DNA of 64,000 nt from CAIXLI01 sp964587125 (GCA_964587125.1 CAZPKC010000008.1:1-64000); one strand, 5' to 3'. Positions 15,999 to 25,582 are shown, counted from the first letter of the stretch. The notes: generated by a model not told the origin, from the letters alone. A program made the numbers and translations.

Positions 15999-16886
15999 TT
16001 AGAGTCCCGGCTCGTCGAAATCCGGCCCATCGGCCGATTCACCATCGGAAACTTCCGACCTATTCACCATATTTAGCATATCCCACACCACAAGATCCTC
16101 AGTAAGGGGCGGTGCATCCTCTTCCGTCTTGCTTGGAGGAGGGGTGGTTGAGGTATTTTGTACTTTCATGGGAATATACGACCTACGTTGCGAAGGGGGA
16201 CTGCTCTGTTGCGAAGGGCCGCGACCGAAATAGCGTTTGGTGCCGCCGATAAAACGCTTCAAAATGTTGGGAGGTGACGGAGCATCCGTAATGACGACCT
16301 TCTCGAACCGATTCAATGTGCCCTTATTCAGTTCCTGCGCCGCTTCCCGCATGGCCCTTTTAAATTTTCTGCTGCCCGCCACATCTATGACGTTTCCCCA
16401 ACCTTCCTGTTTGCTGTGAAGAAGAATGGCCATTGCAGCTTTCTTTTGGTTCTCGCGCGAGAGAGAATTAAAATTTTGCACGAATATACCGTCCTTCGTA
16501 ATCTGAAAAATAACGCCGTCGTTCTTTTCGCTATTTAAGAATTGGCGCAAGGACAGAGGCGTGTCTTTGAACATCGTGACAATGACGCTCTTCGAGCCTT
16601 TGGCGAGTTCTTCAACCTTGCAATTTTCTTGAGCCGCCCACCACTCACGGATTTTTTTCAGGCGCGCTTCTTCTTTCAGCCTCGCATTTTCGCTGTTATC
16701 TTCTTCCTGATTGTCTTCGGCCGTTTTTCTCCGAGAGACACGTCCAGGAATATCTTCTTCCTCGTCCGTTGCAGAATCAGGCGCGGAAAAAGCCGCCGGA
16801 ACAGGCGTCGAAGGAGCCATTGGCGTAGACGGCGAAAGCGTAAGTTCTGATGCCGAAGGGGCGGCGGGTGTTGTGGCGTCCGACAT
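15999..16886 (-). CDS. Unknown cytosolic protein with disordered ends and a central folded domain
   Basis: 295 residues behind an excellent AAGGAGGA site. Residues 1-75 are Pro/Ser/Ala-rich and then acidic, and the last 90 are again low-complexity. The centre (DGVIFQITKDGIFVQNF, KKAAMAILLHSKQEGWGNVI, then DVAGSRKFKRAMREAA) resembles the LPD7-type domain of large polyvalent phage and plasmid proteins, which usually reads GW-x-x-I-x-V-x-GS-x-x-F. That match is by eye only. It is transcribed away from the dikinase-like gene at 17.1 kb, sharing a 220-bp promoter region. Confidence 0.55.
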   Translation of the reverse strand: MSDATTPAAPSASELTLSPSTPMAPSTPVPAAFSAPDSATDEEEDIPGRVSRRKTAEDNQEEDNSENARLKEEARLKKIREWWAAQENCKVEELAKGSKSVIVTMFKDTPLSLRQFLNSEKNDGVIFQITKDGIFVQNFNSLSRENQKKAAMAILLHSKQEGWGNVIDVAGSRKFKRAMREAAQELNKGTLNRFEKVVITDAPSPPNILKRFIGGTKRYFGRGPSQQSSPPSQRRSYIPMKVQNTSTTPPPSKTEEDAPPLTEDLVVWDMLNMVNRSEVSDGESADGPDFDEPGL

Positions 16887-17125
16887 ATCTATCCTCCTTA
16901 ACTGCGCTCAAAATATACTACAGCATATCACGATTAACATCCGGTGAAAAACAATAAAATACTTTCATCTACTTGATTTTCATATATATAGCCGTCTTTT
17001 CGGGTTCTATTTGAATATTAAAAATACTTTCATCTTTTTAGGATATAACTACTTGATAATTGTTCTGAATGTTAGCAGGCGGCGAAATTTAGTTAAACGC
17101 GCCGTTGGAACGGAAAGTTATTAAA

Positions 17126-18850
17126 GTGTCGATTTCATTAAAAGATGTTCTCGCACTCTATGAAAAGTTCGAAGCGGGACAAGCAAGCGACGAGCAGCTT
17201 CGGGCCGCTCTAAAAAAATTATATCCCGAAGAATTGCTCTCGGTTTTCCGGACGGGGGTGAGCGCCGATGAAAAACAAATAGAAAAAAGCCTCTCCGCGC
17301 GCGATTCTACCGGCGACTCCTTACCTGGAATTGCGGCTCTTTCGTGGGAAGACCTGCAACGGTTGCGGAAAGCCCATCCCGATAAGCCCATCATCTACGT
17401 CACCGATGACGGCGGTTCGGATACCATTGGAAAACTCTCATTTGTCGGTGGCGTTATCGTTATCGGCAAAACTGCGTCTCATATGAAGGCTTATACGACG
17501 AACCTTCCCTGCCTTATCTGGGACGATGCTTCGGCCGGAAAACAAGGGATCGTTCTGGATACAAAAAATGGCGCGTTGCTCAAAAACGGAAAGCCCATTC
17601 TGCGGTCGGGCGATCCCGTGACTCTCGATCCGGAAAATCGCCGTCTTTTTTTGGAAGAGCTTGAGACGATACCCGCAAAGGCGCAGTCCCCCGCCTATCA
17701 AGGGCTTATCAAATACATTTATAAAGAGCTGGGCAATCCAAAACAGGATTATTTTTCCTTTCAGGCGGACAAGCGTTCGCAAGTGGAACAATTGGAACAA
17801 TGCGACGACCCTCTGGGGCTGTGCCGCATGGAAAATTGTTATGAGGGAACTTCGGATGTTCTTTTGCGGGCGATCGAGCATCCGTCGCGGAAGAATATTC
17901 AAATGCTAAAAGCCGTCACGAAAGCCCACTTTCATTCCATGTTCGAGGGATCGACGCGCCGTTATCGCGAACTCGTTTTCCGCGGGATGGATTTCAACGA
18001 CCGGTTTTCGGCCAATTTAAAGGGCGATAGTTCCACTCTCAGAAGCGCGGGAGGATTCTACGCGTTTGCTTCCAAACATAGGGAAGTTTATCGGGCGCAG
18101 ATGGAGGCGTTGCTCGAAGTCGCGCCTGAATTTCTCGAAAAAGGCTCCGTCCTTCGCTTCATCGTTCCCAATGCTGAAACGGTCGAGGATTTAAAGCTTG
18201 CCAAAGATATTCTTCGCGAGGCGCAACTCAGAAATCCCATGCGCCGCCCGGGTTCCAAATACGCTTCTTTAACGGATAATCAATTTGAAACGTCGCCAAC
18301 CGTCGCCATCGGAGCGATGGTCGAGAGCGTCAAGGGCGTGAATAATACGGCCGCGCTTCTCGATGAAATGGCCATAGGCCATCCGAATGTTCCCCTCATG
18401 ATCAAAATTGGAGGAAGCGATTTAACAACCGACCATACCGGCGTCGAACGCAACGACAACGCGGGTATTGAAGAATGGATGAAAAAGAACAAAAAAGACG
18501 TAAGCCCATTTGAGTACCTCTTTCCCGAGCTTCAGGGAAGCCTTGAAAAAATCACGGATGCCGCTCAAGAATTTAAGGAAAAGAACCGGCAAAATGTTAT
18601 CGTGGATTTCTGCGGCATTCACGCGAGCGGTTCAAAAAGTTATATTGTTAACACAATGCTGGAAGTTATGGGCATCAAGGCCTGCATTCCGGTCAAACAA
18701 ATTTATACGCAAGGGTTCCCTTCTGTCCGCGCATTGGCAAAATTGCGGGAAAAATGGGTGGATGAAATTATTGAAGCCAAGCATCGAAGCGAGCTAAAGA
18801 ACGGCGGGAATTATGCGCCCATTGGTGCAGCGATAGCGCATACAATCTAA
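17126..18850 (+). CDS. PEP-utilising enzyme resembling pyruvate phosphate dikinase without ATP-grasp domain
   Basis: About 574 residues from GTG 17126 (TTG 17105 also possible; both ribosome sites are poor). A swivelling phosphohistidine-type domain carries GKTASHMKAYTTNLPCL, with His near residue 119. The PEP-binding TIM barrel follows: GLCRMENCY (dikinase GLCRTEHMF), RELVFRGMD, FIVPNAETVEDLKLAKDI, AIGAMVES, GGSDLTTDHTGVERN and DFCGIHASG with the catalytic Cys. So the Arg, Glu, Asp and Cys positions are kept, but the Asn of GTNDLTQ is Ser. The nucleotide-binding domain that dikinases and PEP synthases need is absent and no partner gene is nearby. It might be a PEP phosphotransferase acting on another protein. 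Confidence 0.7.
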   Translation: MSISLKDVLALYEKFEAGQASDEQLRAALKKLYPEELLSVFRTGVSADEKQIEKSLSARDSTGDSLPGIAALSWEDLQRLRKAHPDKPIIYVTDDGGSDTIGKLSFVGGVIVIGKTASHMKAYTTNLPCLIWDDASAGKQGIVLDTKNGALLKNGKPILRSGDPVTLDPENRRLFLEELETIPAKAQSPAYQGLIKYIYKELGNPKQDYFSFQADKRSQVEQLEQCDDPLGLCRMENCYEGTSDVLLRAIEHPSRKNIQMLKAVTKAHFHSMFEGSTRRYRELVFRGMDFNDRFSANLKGDSSTLRSAGGFYAFASKHREVYRAQMEALLEVAPEFLEKGSVLRFIVPNAETVEDLKLAKDILREAQLRNPMRRPGSKYASLTDNQFETSPTVAIGAMVESVKGVNNTAALLDEMAIGHPNVPLMIKIGGSDLTTDHTGVERNDNAGIEEWMKKNKKDVSPFEYLFPELQGSLEKITDAAQEFKEKNRQNVIVDFCGIHASGSKSYIVNTMLEVMGIKACIPVKQIYTQGFPSVRALAKLREKWVDEIIEAKHRSELKNGGNYAPIGAAIAHTI

Positions 18851-18879
18851 GCCGAGCCTGTTTTCCGTATCGTTCAGTT

Positions 18880-19680
18880 TTACTCTTTCTCGATTTTTTC
18901 CAGTTTAATGACGACGCGGCGGTTCTGAGCCTGATTTGCCGGAATGGGATTTCCGTTTGCGTCGCGGTTGGGTACTTTTGAAAAAGTGTCGGCATAACCT
19001 GCGGCGCGAAGCCTTTGCGCCGGAATGCCCTGATCCAAAAAGAACCGCACGACAGCTGCGGCGCGTGCGGTTGAAAGTTCCCAGTTGGAAGGAAACTGGG
19101 CCGTTTGTATGGGGGTGTCGTCCGTATGGCCCTCGACGGTAATCTGGTAATCCTTAAATTTGTCCGATTTCAAATCGGCAGCCATGGATCGCAAAATGGA
19201 TATCCCTGTGCCGCTTAAGACAGAGGAGCCGCTGGTGAAAAAAGCGGCATTGCTTTCCTCGAAAGTCGCAATCCTGTCGCCTTTTTGCTCGAAATTCGCC
19301 GGAACCTGCGCCGGAGGATTCTTTTCGGCTTCGGACGAAGGGGCAGGGGCGATTGCGATTTGGGGCGGCGTTTCGTCGATTTTGGCTTGGACGGGGTCTG
19401 CGGCTTCTTCGGGTTGATCTGCCTGTTCGATATCGTGAAACGGCAAATTGCCTTGAAAGACATTTCTCACATTTTCCGGCAGTTGAACGGGCAGAGGTTT
19501 CGCCTCTTCGACGATTTGCTGAACCTGAACTTTGGGGAGAACATTTTTTTTAGAAACGGAAACAATGAGAATAATCGCGAAGAAACACAGCAAGAGCGTA
19601 ATCACGTCCGCATAAGTCATCAGCCAGTCGTCGGCGTGGCTTGCCTGCGTTTTTCTTTTTTCTTGTCTGCGATACATCAT
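18880..19680 (-). CDS. motB: Flagellar motor stator protein MotB
   Basis: 266 residues. A single N-terminal membrane helix includes the proton-carrying Asp in HADDWLMTYADVITLLLCFF. A Pro/Ala-rich plug and linker follow, then a C-terminal OmpA-like peptidoglycan-binding domain (TVEGHTDDTPIQTAQFPSNW, LSTARAAAVVRFF, NRRVVIKLE). It anchors the stator to the wall and forms the proton channel with MotA. Its ATG overlaps the motA stop, giving translational coupling. Confidence 0.9.
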   Translation of the reverse strand: MMYRRQEKRKTQASHADDWLMTYADVITLLLCFFAIILIVSVSKKNVLPKVQVQQIVEEAKPLPVQLPENVRNVFQGNLPFHDIEQADQPEEAADPVQAKIDETPPQIAIAPAPSSEAEKNPPAQVPANFEQKGDRIATFEESNAAFFTSGSSVLSGTGISILRSMAADLKSDKFKDYQITVEGHTDDTPIQTAQFPSNWELSTARAAAVVRFFLDQGIPAQRLRAAGYADTFSKVPNRDANGNPIPANQAQNRRVVIKLEKIEKE

Positions 19681-20549
19681 GCTGCGTTCGCGGCCCGAGC
19701 CGCCGGAACCGGCGATGCGGCGTTAATGCTGTCGAAATAATCGTATGCCTCCGGCCGCAGGAATCCGTTCAGGCGATCCTGAACGTACATCGGCGTTTTT
19801 TTGCTCACGAGCATCACGAGTCCTTCGGTTATCAGGCCGTTGCGCGTGCGGCAATAATCGACCTTCCGCCGGAGCTTCGACGCCGCCGGAATATACAAAA
19901 TGCGCGCCGACAAAACGCCGTAGAGGGTCGAAAGAAAAGCAACGGCGAGGCTCGGCCCGATCTCGGACACGTTGTCGGTCAAATTGCAAAGCATGGCTAC
20001 CATTCCGACAAGCGTTCCAACCATCCCGAAAGCGGGCGCATGGCTTGTCATGGCCTGCAGGATTTCGACCGGAACGCTGTCGCGTTCGTAATTGGCCTCG
20101 GCCGCCGTTTCCATCATGGCGCGAATTTCATCGGGCGCGTAGTCGCTCAGAACCATATTGAGCCCGTATTTAAGGAAAGGATCGCGGATGCCGATTTTAC
20201 CTATGATGGTTTCAAAATTGCGCATGCCCCCTTTTTCCCTAAGCAACCGCGCGCAGGTAATAATGGCGGTCACGTCGTCATGAAGATTTTCCTGAGGCTC
20301 GGGTTTGGTTTCCTTGAACATCATGATGATGGTTTGAATGGCTTTTCGGACCTCGTCGGCGTCGAAACTCATAAACGCGACCGTGACGACGCCGCCTATG
20401 ACAATCACCAATCCGCCAAGGCTGAAAACGATGAGAAAAGGTTGCCCGCCCATGATAATGGGGCTCAAAACGAGCAGAAGAGCGAAAGCCGCGCCGATGA
20501 CGGGCGCGCGAACGTAGCGTTGGCGAAAAGTCTCGAAAGAGGTCTGCAT
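19677..20549 (-). CDS. motA: Flagellar motor stator protein MotA
   Basis: 290 residues with four membrane segments: two N-terminal (residues ~17-60) and two after the cytoplasmic domain (HAPAFGMVGTLVGMVAML and IGPSLAVAFLSTLYGVLSA, the MotA/TolQ/ExbB signature). The cytoplasmic loop carries the charged region that meets FliG. First gene of the motA-motB operon, with its promoter in the 290-bp gap shared with the divergent tetR gene. Confidence 0.9.
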   Translation of the reverse strand: MQTSFETFRQRYVRAPVIGAAFALLLVLSPIIMGGQPFLIVFSLGGLVIVIGGVVTVAFMSFDADEVRKAIQTIIMMFKETKPEPQENLHDDVTAIITCARLLREKGGMRNFETIIGKIGIRDPFLKYGLNMVLSDYAPDEIRAMMETAAEANYERDSVPVEILQAMTSHAPAFGMVGTLVGMVAMLCNLTDNVSEIGPSLAVAFLSTLYGVLSARILYIPAASKLRRKVDYCRTRNGLITEGLVMLVSKKTPMYVQDRLNGFLRPEAYDYFDSINAASPVPAARAANAA

Positions 20550-20828
20550 ATGTCGAACCTTTAAAAACGCCGATGTTATTTAAATTGTTGGCCTCTTTCA
20601 TTGAAGCAAGCGCCGTGCCATGCGTAAAATATCTTTAACAAATTGATTTATAATTATTTTTTTATGAAATTTAGCGCTTGGACTCTACTATCAATCGGTC
20701 AAAGGGAAAATTTGTCCCAGCGCGGTTTGTTTATGCGCAAGAGAGCGAAATATTCCAATAAATTAACTATACATTTCAAATTTATCTTGTCTTTCAGCTG
20801 TATATATAATATTCAATTATTAATGAAC

Positions 20829-20844
20829 TATACGGTACAGTATA
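20829..20844. promoter_or_regulatory. Palindromic operator candidate at the tetR start
   Basis: TATACGGTACAGTATA, a 16-bp palindrome matching its complement at 14 positions. It ends on the first base of the proposed tetR start codon and lies in an AT-rich stretch. Its place fits autorepression of the regulator and the efflux operon behind it. Confidence 0.5.
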
Positions 20845-21521
20845 TGAAAGACAACACGTTAATATCACGGCTTATATGTCGCCAAGGAAGGCCAAAAGAT
20901 AGCGCAAAACGCGAGGATATTGTTTCGGCTGCAACCCGGCTTTTCATGGAAAACGGTTATGAGCTGACCAGCATGGAAGCGGTCGCTCGGCAAGCGGGCG
21001 TTTCGAAATTGACGATCTACAGCCACTTCGCCGACAAGCAGGAATTGTTCCGCGCCATCGTTCAAACGCGCTGCGACGAAATCGGGATGCCGACGTCTCT
21101 TATGGAATACGCAAAGCTTCCGGTCGAAGAGGCGCTTCTGGAAATTTCGCGCGCGGCGCTCGAAAGAATCCTAAATCCGGATACCATTCACCTTATCCGC
21201 GTCGTTCAGGCCGAAGCCATGCACCGTCCGGAAATAGTCCGAATTTATTATGAAGTCGGCCCGAACCGCGTCAGAACCGCATTCGCCGATCTCCTGCGCG
21301 AATTTGACCGTCAGGGAAAAGTGTCGATCCAAGACCCTGCGTGCGCTTCCGAGCAATTTTTCTGCCTTTTGAAGGGCGAGATGCTTCAAAACATCCTGAT
21401 GCTTCGCGCCCCGACGCCTCCCGCGGAAGAAATCGAGGCGCATATCGAGGAAACGGTCGGTCTTTTTCTTGCCTCGTACAAACCCAACGCCAATTCTGAA
21501 ACCCAAACGGACACGCTATGA
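20844..21521 (+). CDS. TetR-family repressor of the efflux operon
   Basis: 225 residues from ATG 20844; ATG 20823 is in frame, and neither has a Shine-Dalgarno sequence, so leaderless translation is possible. The N-terminal helix-turn-helix (IVSAATRLFMENGYELTSME, AVARQAGVSKLTIYSHFADK) is typical of TetR, with an AcrR-like C-terminal domain (TetR_C-type: IHLIRVVQAEAMHRPEIVRI). Its stop overlaps the start of the membrane-fusion gene (ATGA), so it heads a four-gene operon and probably senses a pump substrate. Confidence 0.88.
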   Translation: MKDNTLISRLICRQGRPKDSAKREDIVSAATRLFMENGYELTSMEAVARQAGVSKLTIYSHFADKQELFRAIVQTRCDEIGMPTSLMEYAKLPVEEALLEISRAALERILNPDTIHLIRVVQAEAMHRPEIVRIYYEVGPNRVRTAFADLLREFDRQGKVSIQDPACASEQFFCLLKGEMLQNILMLRAPTPPAEEIEAHIEETVGLFLASYKPNANSETQTDTL

Positions 21522-22561
21522 AAACGCCTCTTTCCAAACTTATCCTTATTCTCGTTATCGCCGCCGCCGTCGTGGCCAGCGTTGGATATATCTACATCCA
21601 CCGCAACGAGGAATCGACGGACGACGCCGCGATCAGCGGCCGCACCGTGACGATCAGCCCGAAAATTTCCGGCTATGTCCTGAAACTGAACGTTGACGAC
21701 AATCAGAAAGTCAAGGTTGGCGACGTTCTTCTGGAAATCGATCCGGCAGACTACATTGCCAAGCGCGATCATGCGCAGGCTGCATTGGACGCCGCCAAAG
21801 CCGCGGCCGAGGCGGCCCGGAATAACCTCGATACGATCAACGTATCCGCGCCGTCAAATCAAGACGCCGCGCAAGCTCAAGTCGCCGAATCACAGGCCCG
21901 TTGGGATAAAGCGGCCAGCGATTTGAAACGCATGCAACGCTTAAGCAACGAGGCTCGAAGCCAGGAACAGCTTGAACAAGCCATGGCCGTAGAGAAGGCG
22001 GCAAGATCGAGCCTCGACGATGCGAACGCCAGATTGCGCTCGGCGGAAACTGCCCCCGAGACGATGGCAGAAGCGCAGGCTAACCTCGATAATCTTGCGG
22101 CGCAGGTCAAGGAAGCGGAAGCCACGCTCGCCCAAGCGGAAATCGACCTCGCTGACACTAAAATCATCGCTCCCATCGACGGGCGCATCGCCAAACGCAG
22201 CGTCGAGCGCGGCAATTACATCCAGCCAGGGCAAGCTTTGGCCACGCTGGTCGGCAACGATCTGTGGGTCGTCGCCAATTTCAAGGAAACCCAATTGAGC
22301 CATATGCATGCCGGCCAGCCGGTGACGATTGAGCTTGACGCCTACCCGAATTTAACGCTGATGGGAAAGATCGACAGCATTCAATCGGGAACAGGCGCGT
22401 TTTTCTCGGCCTTCCCTCCCGAAAACGCCACGGGCAACTTCGTCAAGATCGTACAGCGCGTGCCGGTTAAAATCACGTTCGACCAAGCGCCCGATCCTTC
22501 GCTGGCGCTGGGGCCCGGCATGTCGGTCATCCCCATCGTCGATACGTCAACGCAGGAATAG
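21518..22561 (+). CDS. HlyD/EmrA-type membrane fusion protein
   Basis: 347 residues. One N-terminal membrane helix (LILILVIAAAVVASVGYIYI) is followed by TDDAAISGRTVTISPKISGY (EmrA signature), a lipoyl-like half, a long alpha-helical hairpin rich in Ala, Glu and Gln (residues ~85-200), the second half-lipoyl with APIDGRIAKRSVERGNYIQPG, and a beta-barrel. It bridges the inner-membrane pump and the outer-membrane channel. Coupled to tetR by a 4-bp overlap, it abuts the MFS gene. Confidence 0.9.
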   Translation: MKTPLSKLILILVIAAAVVASVGYIYIHRNEESTDDAAISGRTVTISPKISGYVLKLNVDDNQKVKVGDVLLEIDPADYIAKRDHAQAALDAAKAAAEAARNNLDTINVSAPSNQDAAQAQVAESQARWDKAASDLKRMQRLSNEARSQEQLEQAMAVEKAARSSLDDANARLRSAETAPETMAEAQANLDNLAAQVKEAEATLAQAEIDLADTKIIAPIDGRIAKRSVERGNYIQPGQALATLVGNDLWVVANFKETQLSHMHAGQPVTIELDAYPNLTLMGKIDSIQSGTGAFFSAFPPENATGNFVKIVQRVPVKITFDQAPDPSLALGPGMSVIPIVDTSTQE

Positions 22562-24142
22562 ATGTCCCTGACCTCGCCCATGCAACCTCGGGCTTTGCCC
22601 GCGCATCCGGTTCTGATCGCCACGGTGGTCAGCATAGCCGCTTTCATGGAAGTGCTCGACACGACGATCACCAACGTGTCGCTGACTCATATCGCGGGAA
22701 GCCTTGCCGCGAGCCAGAACGAAAGCACATGGGTGCTGACGTCTTATCTTGTCGCCAACGGCATTGTCTTGCCATTGTCGGGCTGGCTTGCGGAAGTCAT
22801 GGGACGTAAAACCTTTTTTCTGTTCTGCATCGCGGGGTTCACCCTCGCGTCTTTGGCCTGCGGCATGTCGACGTCGTTGCCGATGCTGATTTTTTTCCGC
22901 CTTGTGCAAGGATTGGCGGGAGGCGGCCTGCAACCGATGCAGCAGGCGATCGTGATGGACGCTTTTCCTCTTTCGAAGCGTGGAGTCGCGTTCGCCATTA
23001 CGGGAATCACGATCGTTCTTGCGCCCATTCTTGGGCCGACGCTCGGCGGCTACATCACCGATAATTTCAGCTGGCGCTGGGTGTTTTTTATCAACGTTCC
23101 CGTCGGCGTTCTCGCCATCCTTCTGGTCAGGAACCTTGTCACCGATCCGCCGCACGCCGAAGGCAAAGGCGTTGGATCGATCGATTTCATAGGGCTCGGT
23201 TTGCTGGCGACGGGATTGGGGTGCCTGCAGATCGTGCTGGACAAAGGGCAGGAAGACGACTGGTTCGGCAGTCCCTTTATCACGACGTTCGCGATTATCT
23301 CCGGCGCATGCCTTGTCGCGGGGGTCATATGGCTTTTGCGGCAGAAAGACCCCGTCGTCGATCTGCGGCTGTTTAAAGATAAGTATTTCGGGCCTTCCTG
23401 CCTTTTGCTTTTTTTCGTCGGCTTCATGCTGTACGGAGCCCAAACCCTCCTGCCGTTGTTGCTGCAAACGGAATTTGGATATGACGCGACGTTGGCGGGT
23501 CTTGTTTTGTCGCCGGGCGGAATCGCGGTCATCACGTCAATGGTGGTCGTCGGAAAACTGGTGAACAAAATACAGGCGCGCACTCTGATATTTGTGGCGA
23601 TGACGGTATCGTCCATAGGCATGATCGCAACGATGTTTTTCACGCCGCAAACCGATTTCCGCACGTTCGTTTTCATGCGCATTCTTCAAGTCGCGATGAT
23701 GCCGTTCATGTTCGTTCCGCTCGGCACAATGGCTTTCAGCGCCATTCCCAAGGAGAAAAGCGGCAAAGCGTCGGCTCTATTCTCGCTCATGCGCAATTTG
23801 GGCGGGAGTTTCGGCATTTCGATCATCCTGACTTTCCTCGAACGCCGCGAACAATTGCATCAAACCTATCTGGCGGCGCATTTGGCCGCGACCGATACGG
23901 TGTATCAAACGACGCTCGCCGCGGCTTCCCATGCGATCGCTTCAACGGGCGCCGTTCATCCGGCAGCCTCGGCGATGGGCATGATGTATATCCACATGAT
24001 CAATCAAGCGTCGATGCTCGGCTATGGTGACGCGTTCCAGTTTTTCGCGGTTATGATCGGCGCGCTCGGCGTTTGCGCGCTGTTTTTGCCGCGCAACAAG
24101 GTTCTCAAAAAATCGGACGACGACATCGTCGCCGTTCATTAG
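22562..24142 (+). CDS. DHA2-family (EmrB-type) MFS drug exporter
   Basis: 526 residues with about 14 membrane helices. MEVLDTTITNVSL, the DHA2 helix-1 motif, is followed by LTSYLVANGIVLPLSGWLAE and GRKTFFLFC (motif A region), GGGLQPMQQAIV, and GITIVLAPILGPTLGGYI (motif C, antiporter). It exports hydrophobic compounds by proton antiport with the adjacent fusion protein and outer-membrane channel. It starts immediately after the previous stop. Confidence 0.92.
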   Translation: MSLTSPMQPRALPAHPVLIATVVSIAAFMEVLDTTITNVSLTHIAGSLAASQNESTWVLTSYLVANGIVLPLSGWLAEVMGRKTFFLFCIAGFTLASLACGMSTSLPMLIFFRLVQGLAGGGLQPMQQAIVMDAFPLSKRGVAFAITGITIVLAPILGPTLGGYITDNFSWRWVFFINVPVGVLAILLVRNLVTDPPHAEGKGVGSIDFIGLGLLATGLGCLQIVLDKGQEDDWFGSPFITTFAIISGACLVAGVIWLLRQKDPVVDLRLFKDKYFGPSCLLLFFVGFMLYGAQTLLPLLLQTEFGYDATLAGLVLSPGGIAVITSMVVVGKLVNKIQARTLIFVAMTVSSIGMIATMFFTPQTDFRTFVFMRILQVAMMPFMFVPLGTMAFSAIPKEKSGKASALFSLMRNLGGSFGISIILTFLERREQLHQTYLAAHLAATDTVYQTTLAAASHAIASTGAVHPAASAMGMMYIHMINQASMLGYGDAFQFFAVMIGALGVCALFLPRNKVLKKSDDDIVAVH

Positions 24143-24151
24143 GAGATTCTT

Positions 24152-25582
24152 ATGAAGCTATCCAACTTTTCCGTTTTGCAAACGATCCTTGCCGCGGGCT
24201 TTGCCTTTGCTTTGTCGGCTTGCGAAGTCGGCCCCGATTACCAGCCGCCGGAGACGAAGCTTCCGCCGGACTGGATATCCGGCGATTTCTACGCGCAGAC
24301 GGAAAAGGCCGGCGTCGATCGAAACTGGTGGACTTATTTCAACGATCCGGTTTTAACGCAGCTTATCGCCAAAGCCGCCTCGGATAATCTCGATCTGATG
24401 ATCGCCGAAGCGCGCATCGTCGAAGCGCGGGCAGGGGTATCCTCCGCCGAAGCCGCTTTGCTTCCTACGGGCGACGTCACGGGCGACGTGACGCGCGAAG
24501 CCAATCAAATGGCTTTGGCCGACAACGCCGACGCCGCTCTGCTGCGCAAGCCGTTCAACGTCTATCAGACGGGCTTCGACGCGAGTTGGGAGCTTGATTT
24601 GTTCGGCGGAACCCGCCGTGCCGAGGAATCCGCCGAAGCGCAAATGCAAGCTTCCGAAGCCTCGCGCGACGATATCCGCGTCAGCCTTCTGGCCGAAGTC
24701 GCCCGCGCCTATATTTCCATCCGCGCCGCTCAAGAGCAACTATCTCTTGCGGAAGCCGTCGCCGCCGCCGATCAAAAAACGCTTGAGCTCGCGCGGCAGC
24801 GTTTCGATGCGGGGGAAGCCCCGCGTCTCGACGTGACGCAGGCGGAATCGCGGCTTGAGGAAGCCCAAACCCAAATTCCGGCTTCGCGCAACAGGATAGC
24901 GCAGGAAGAATATAGCCTCGACGTATTGCTGGGCGAGCAACCCGGCGCGGCGCATAAAATCGTGGACGCGTTCGCGCCGATTCCTGCGTCGGATAAAAAG
25001 CTGGTTCTTAAAGCGCCGGCATCCGTCCTCGCGCAGCGCCCCGACGTCCGCGCGGCGGAACGTAATCTTGCGGCAACTACGGCGCAACAAGGCGTCGCGC
25101 TGGCAAAATTCTTTCCCGACGTTTCTTTAACCGGATTCTTCGGCGTCTTGAATTCCAGCACCAGCAAGCTTGTGACGCCGATCAACCAATCGTGGACGGC
25201 GGGCGGCGGCATTTTATGGCCGATCCTTAGCTACAACGGCTTGTCGGCCAATCTCGACGCCGCGAACGCGCAGCAGCAGGAAGCGCTGGCGCGTTACCAG
25301 AAAACGGTTATCAGCGCTTTATCGGACGTCGAACGCTCGCTGACCGCCTATGCCGAGCAGGAAAAATTCCTTCAATCGGTTCAAAGCGACGCCGAAAAGA
25401 ACGAACGGTCCCGCGCCGTTGCCGAGGAACGCTATCGAAACGGCTTGACCTCGCGGCTTGAAGTTTTGGACGCAGACCGCGCGTTCTACGCCTCGCAAGG
25501 CCGCCTCATTCAGGCTCGCGCCGACGAGTCGCAAAATCTTATCGCGGTTTACAAAAGCCTCGGCGGCGGTTGGATAAAGTAG
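24152..25582 (+). CDS. Outer-membrane efflux lipoprotein (NodT/OprM family)
   Basis: 476 residues with a lipoprotein signal (AAGFAFALSAC, Cys as acylation site). The mature start is CEVGPDYQPPETKLPPDW, with the NWWTYFNDPVL motif typical of NodT-type channels, two long coiled-coil repeats, and GGGILWPILSYNGL and QRPDVRAAERNLAATTAQ. It completes the tripartite pump. An AGGAG site precedes ATG 24152. Confidence 0.92.
   Translation: MKLSNFSVLQTILAAGFAFALSACEVGPDYQPPETKLPPDWISGDFYAQTEKAGVDRNWWTYFNDPVLTQLIAKAASDNLDLMIAEARIVEARAGVSSAEAALLPTGDVTGDVTREANQMALADNADAALLRKPFNVYQTGFDASWELDLFGGTRRAEESAEAQMQASEASRDDIRVSLLAEVARAYISIRAAQEQLSLAEAVAAADQKTLELARQRFDAGEAPRLDVTQAESRLEEAQTQIPASRNRIAQEEYSLDVLLGEQPGAAHKIVDAFAPIPASDKKLVLKAPASVLAQRPDVRAAERNLAATTAQQGVALAKFFPDVSLTGFFGVLNSSTSKLVTPINQSWTAGGGILWPILSYNGLSANLDAANAQQQEALARYQKTVISALSDVERSLTAYAEQEKFLQSVQSDAEKNERSRAVAEERYRNGLTSRLEVLDADRAFYASQGRLIQARADESQNLIAVYKSLGGGWIK

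Noticed and set aside
20643..20843. Upstream extension of tetR (67 extra codons)
   Set aside because: AT-rich, no ribosome site, and it would place coding sequence over the motA/tetR promoter region. TetR proteins start shortly before the helix-turn-helix.
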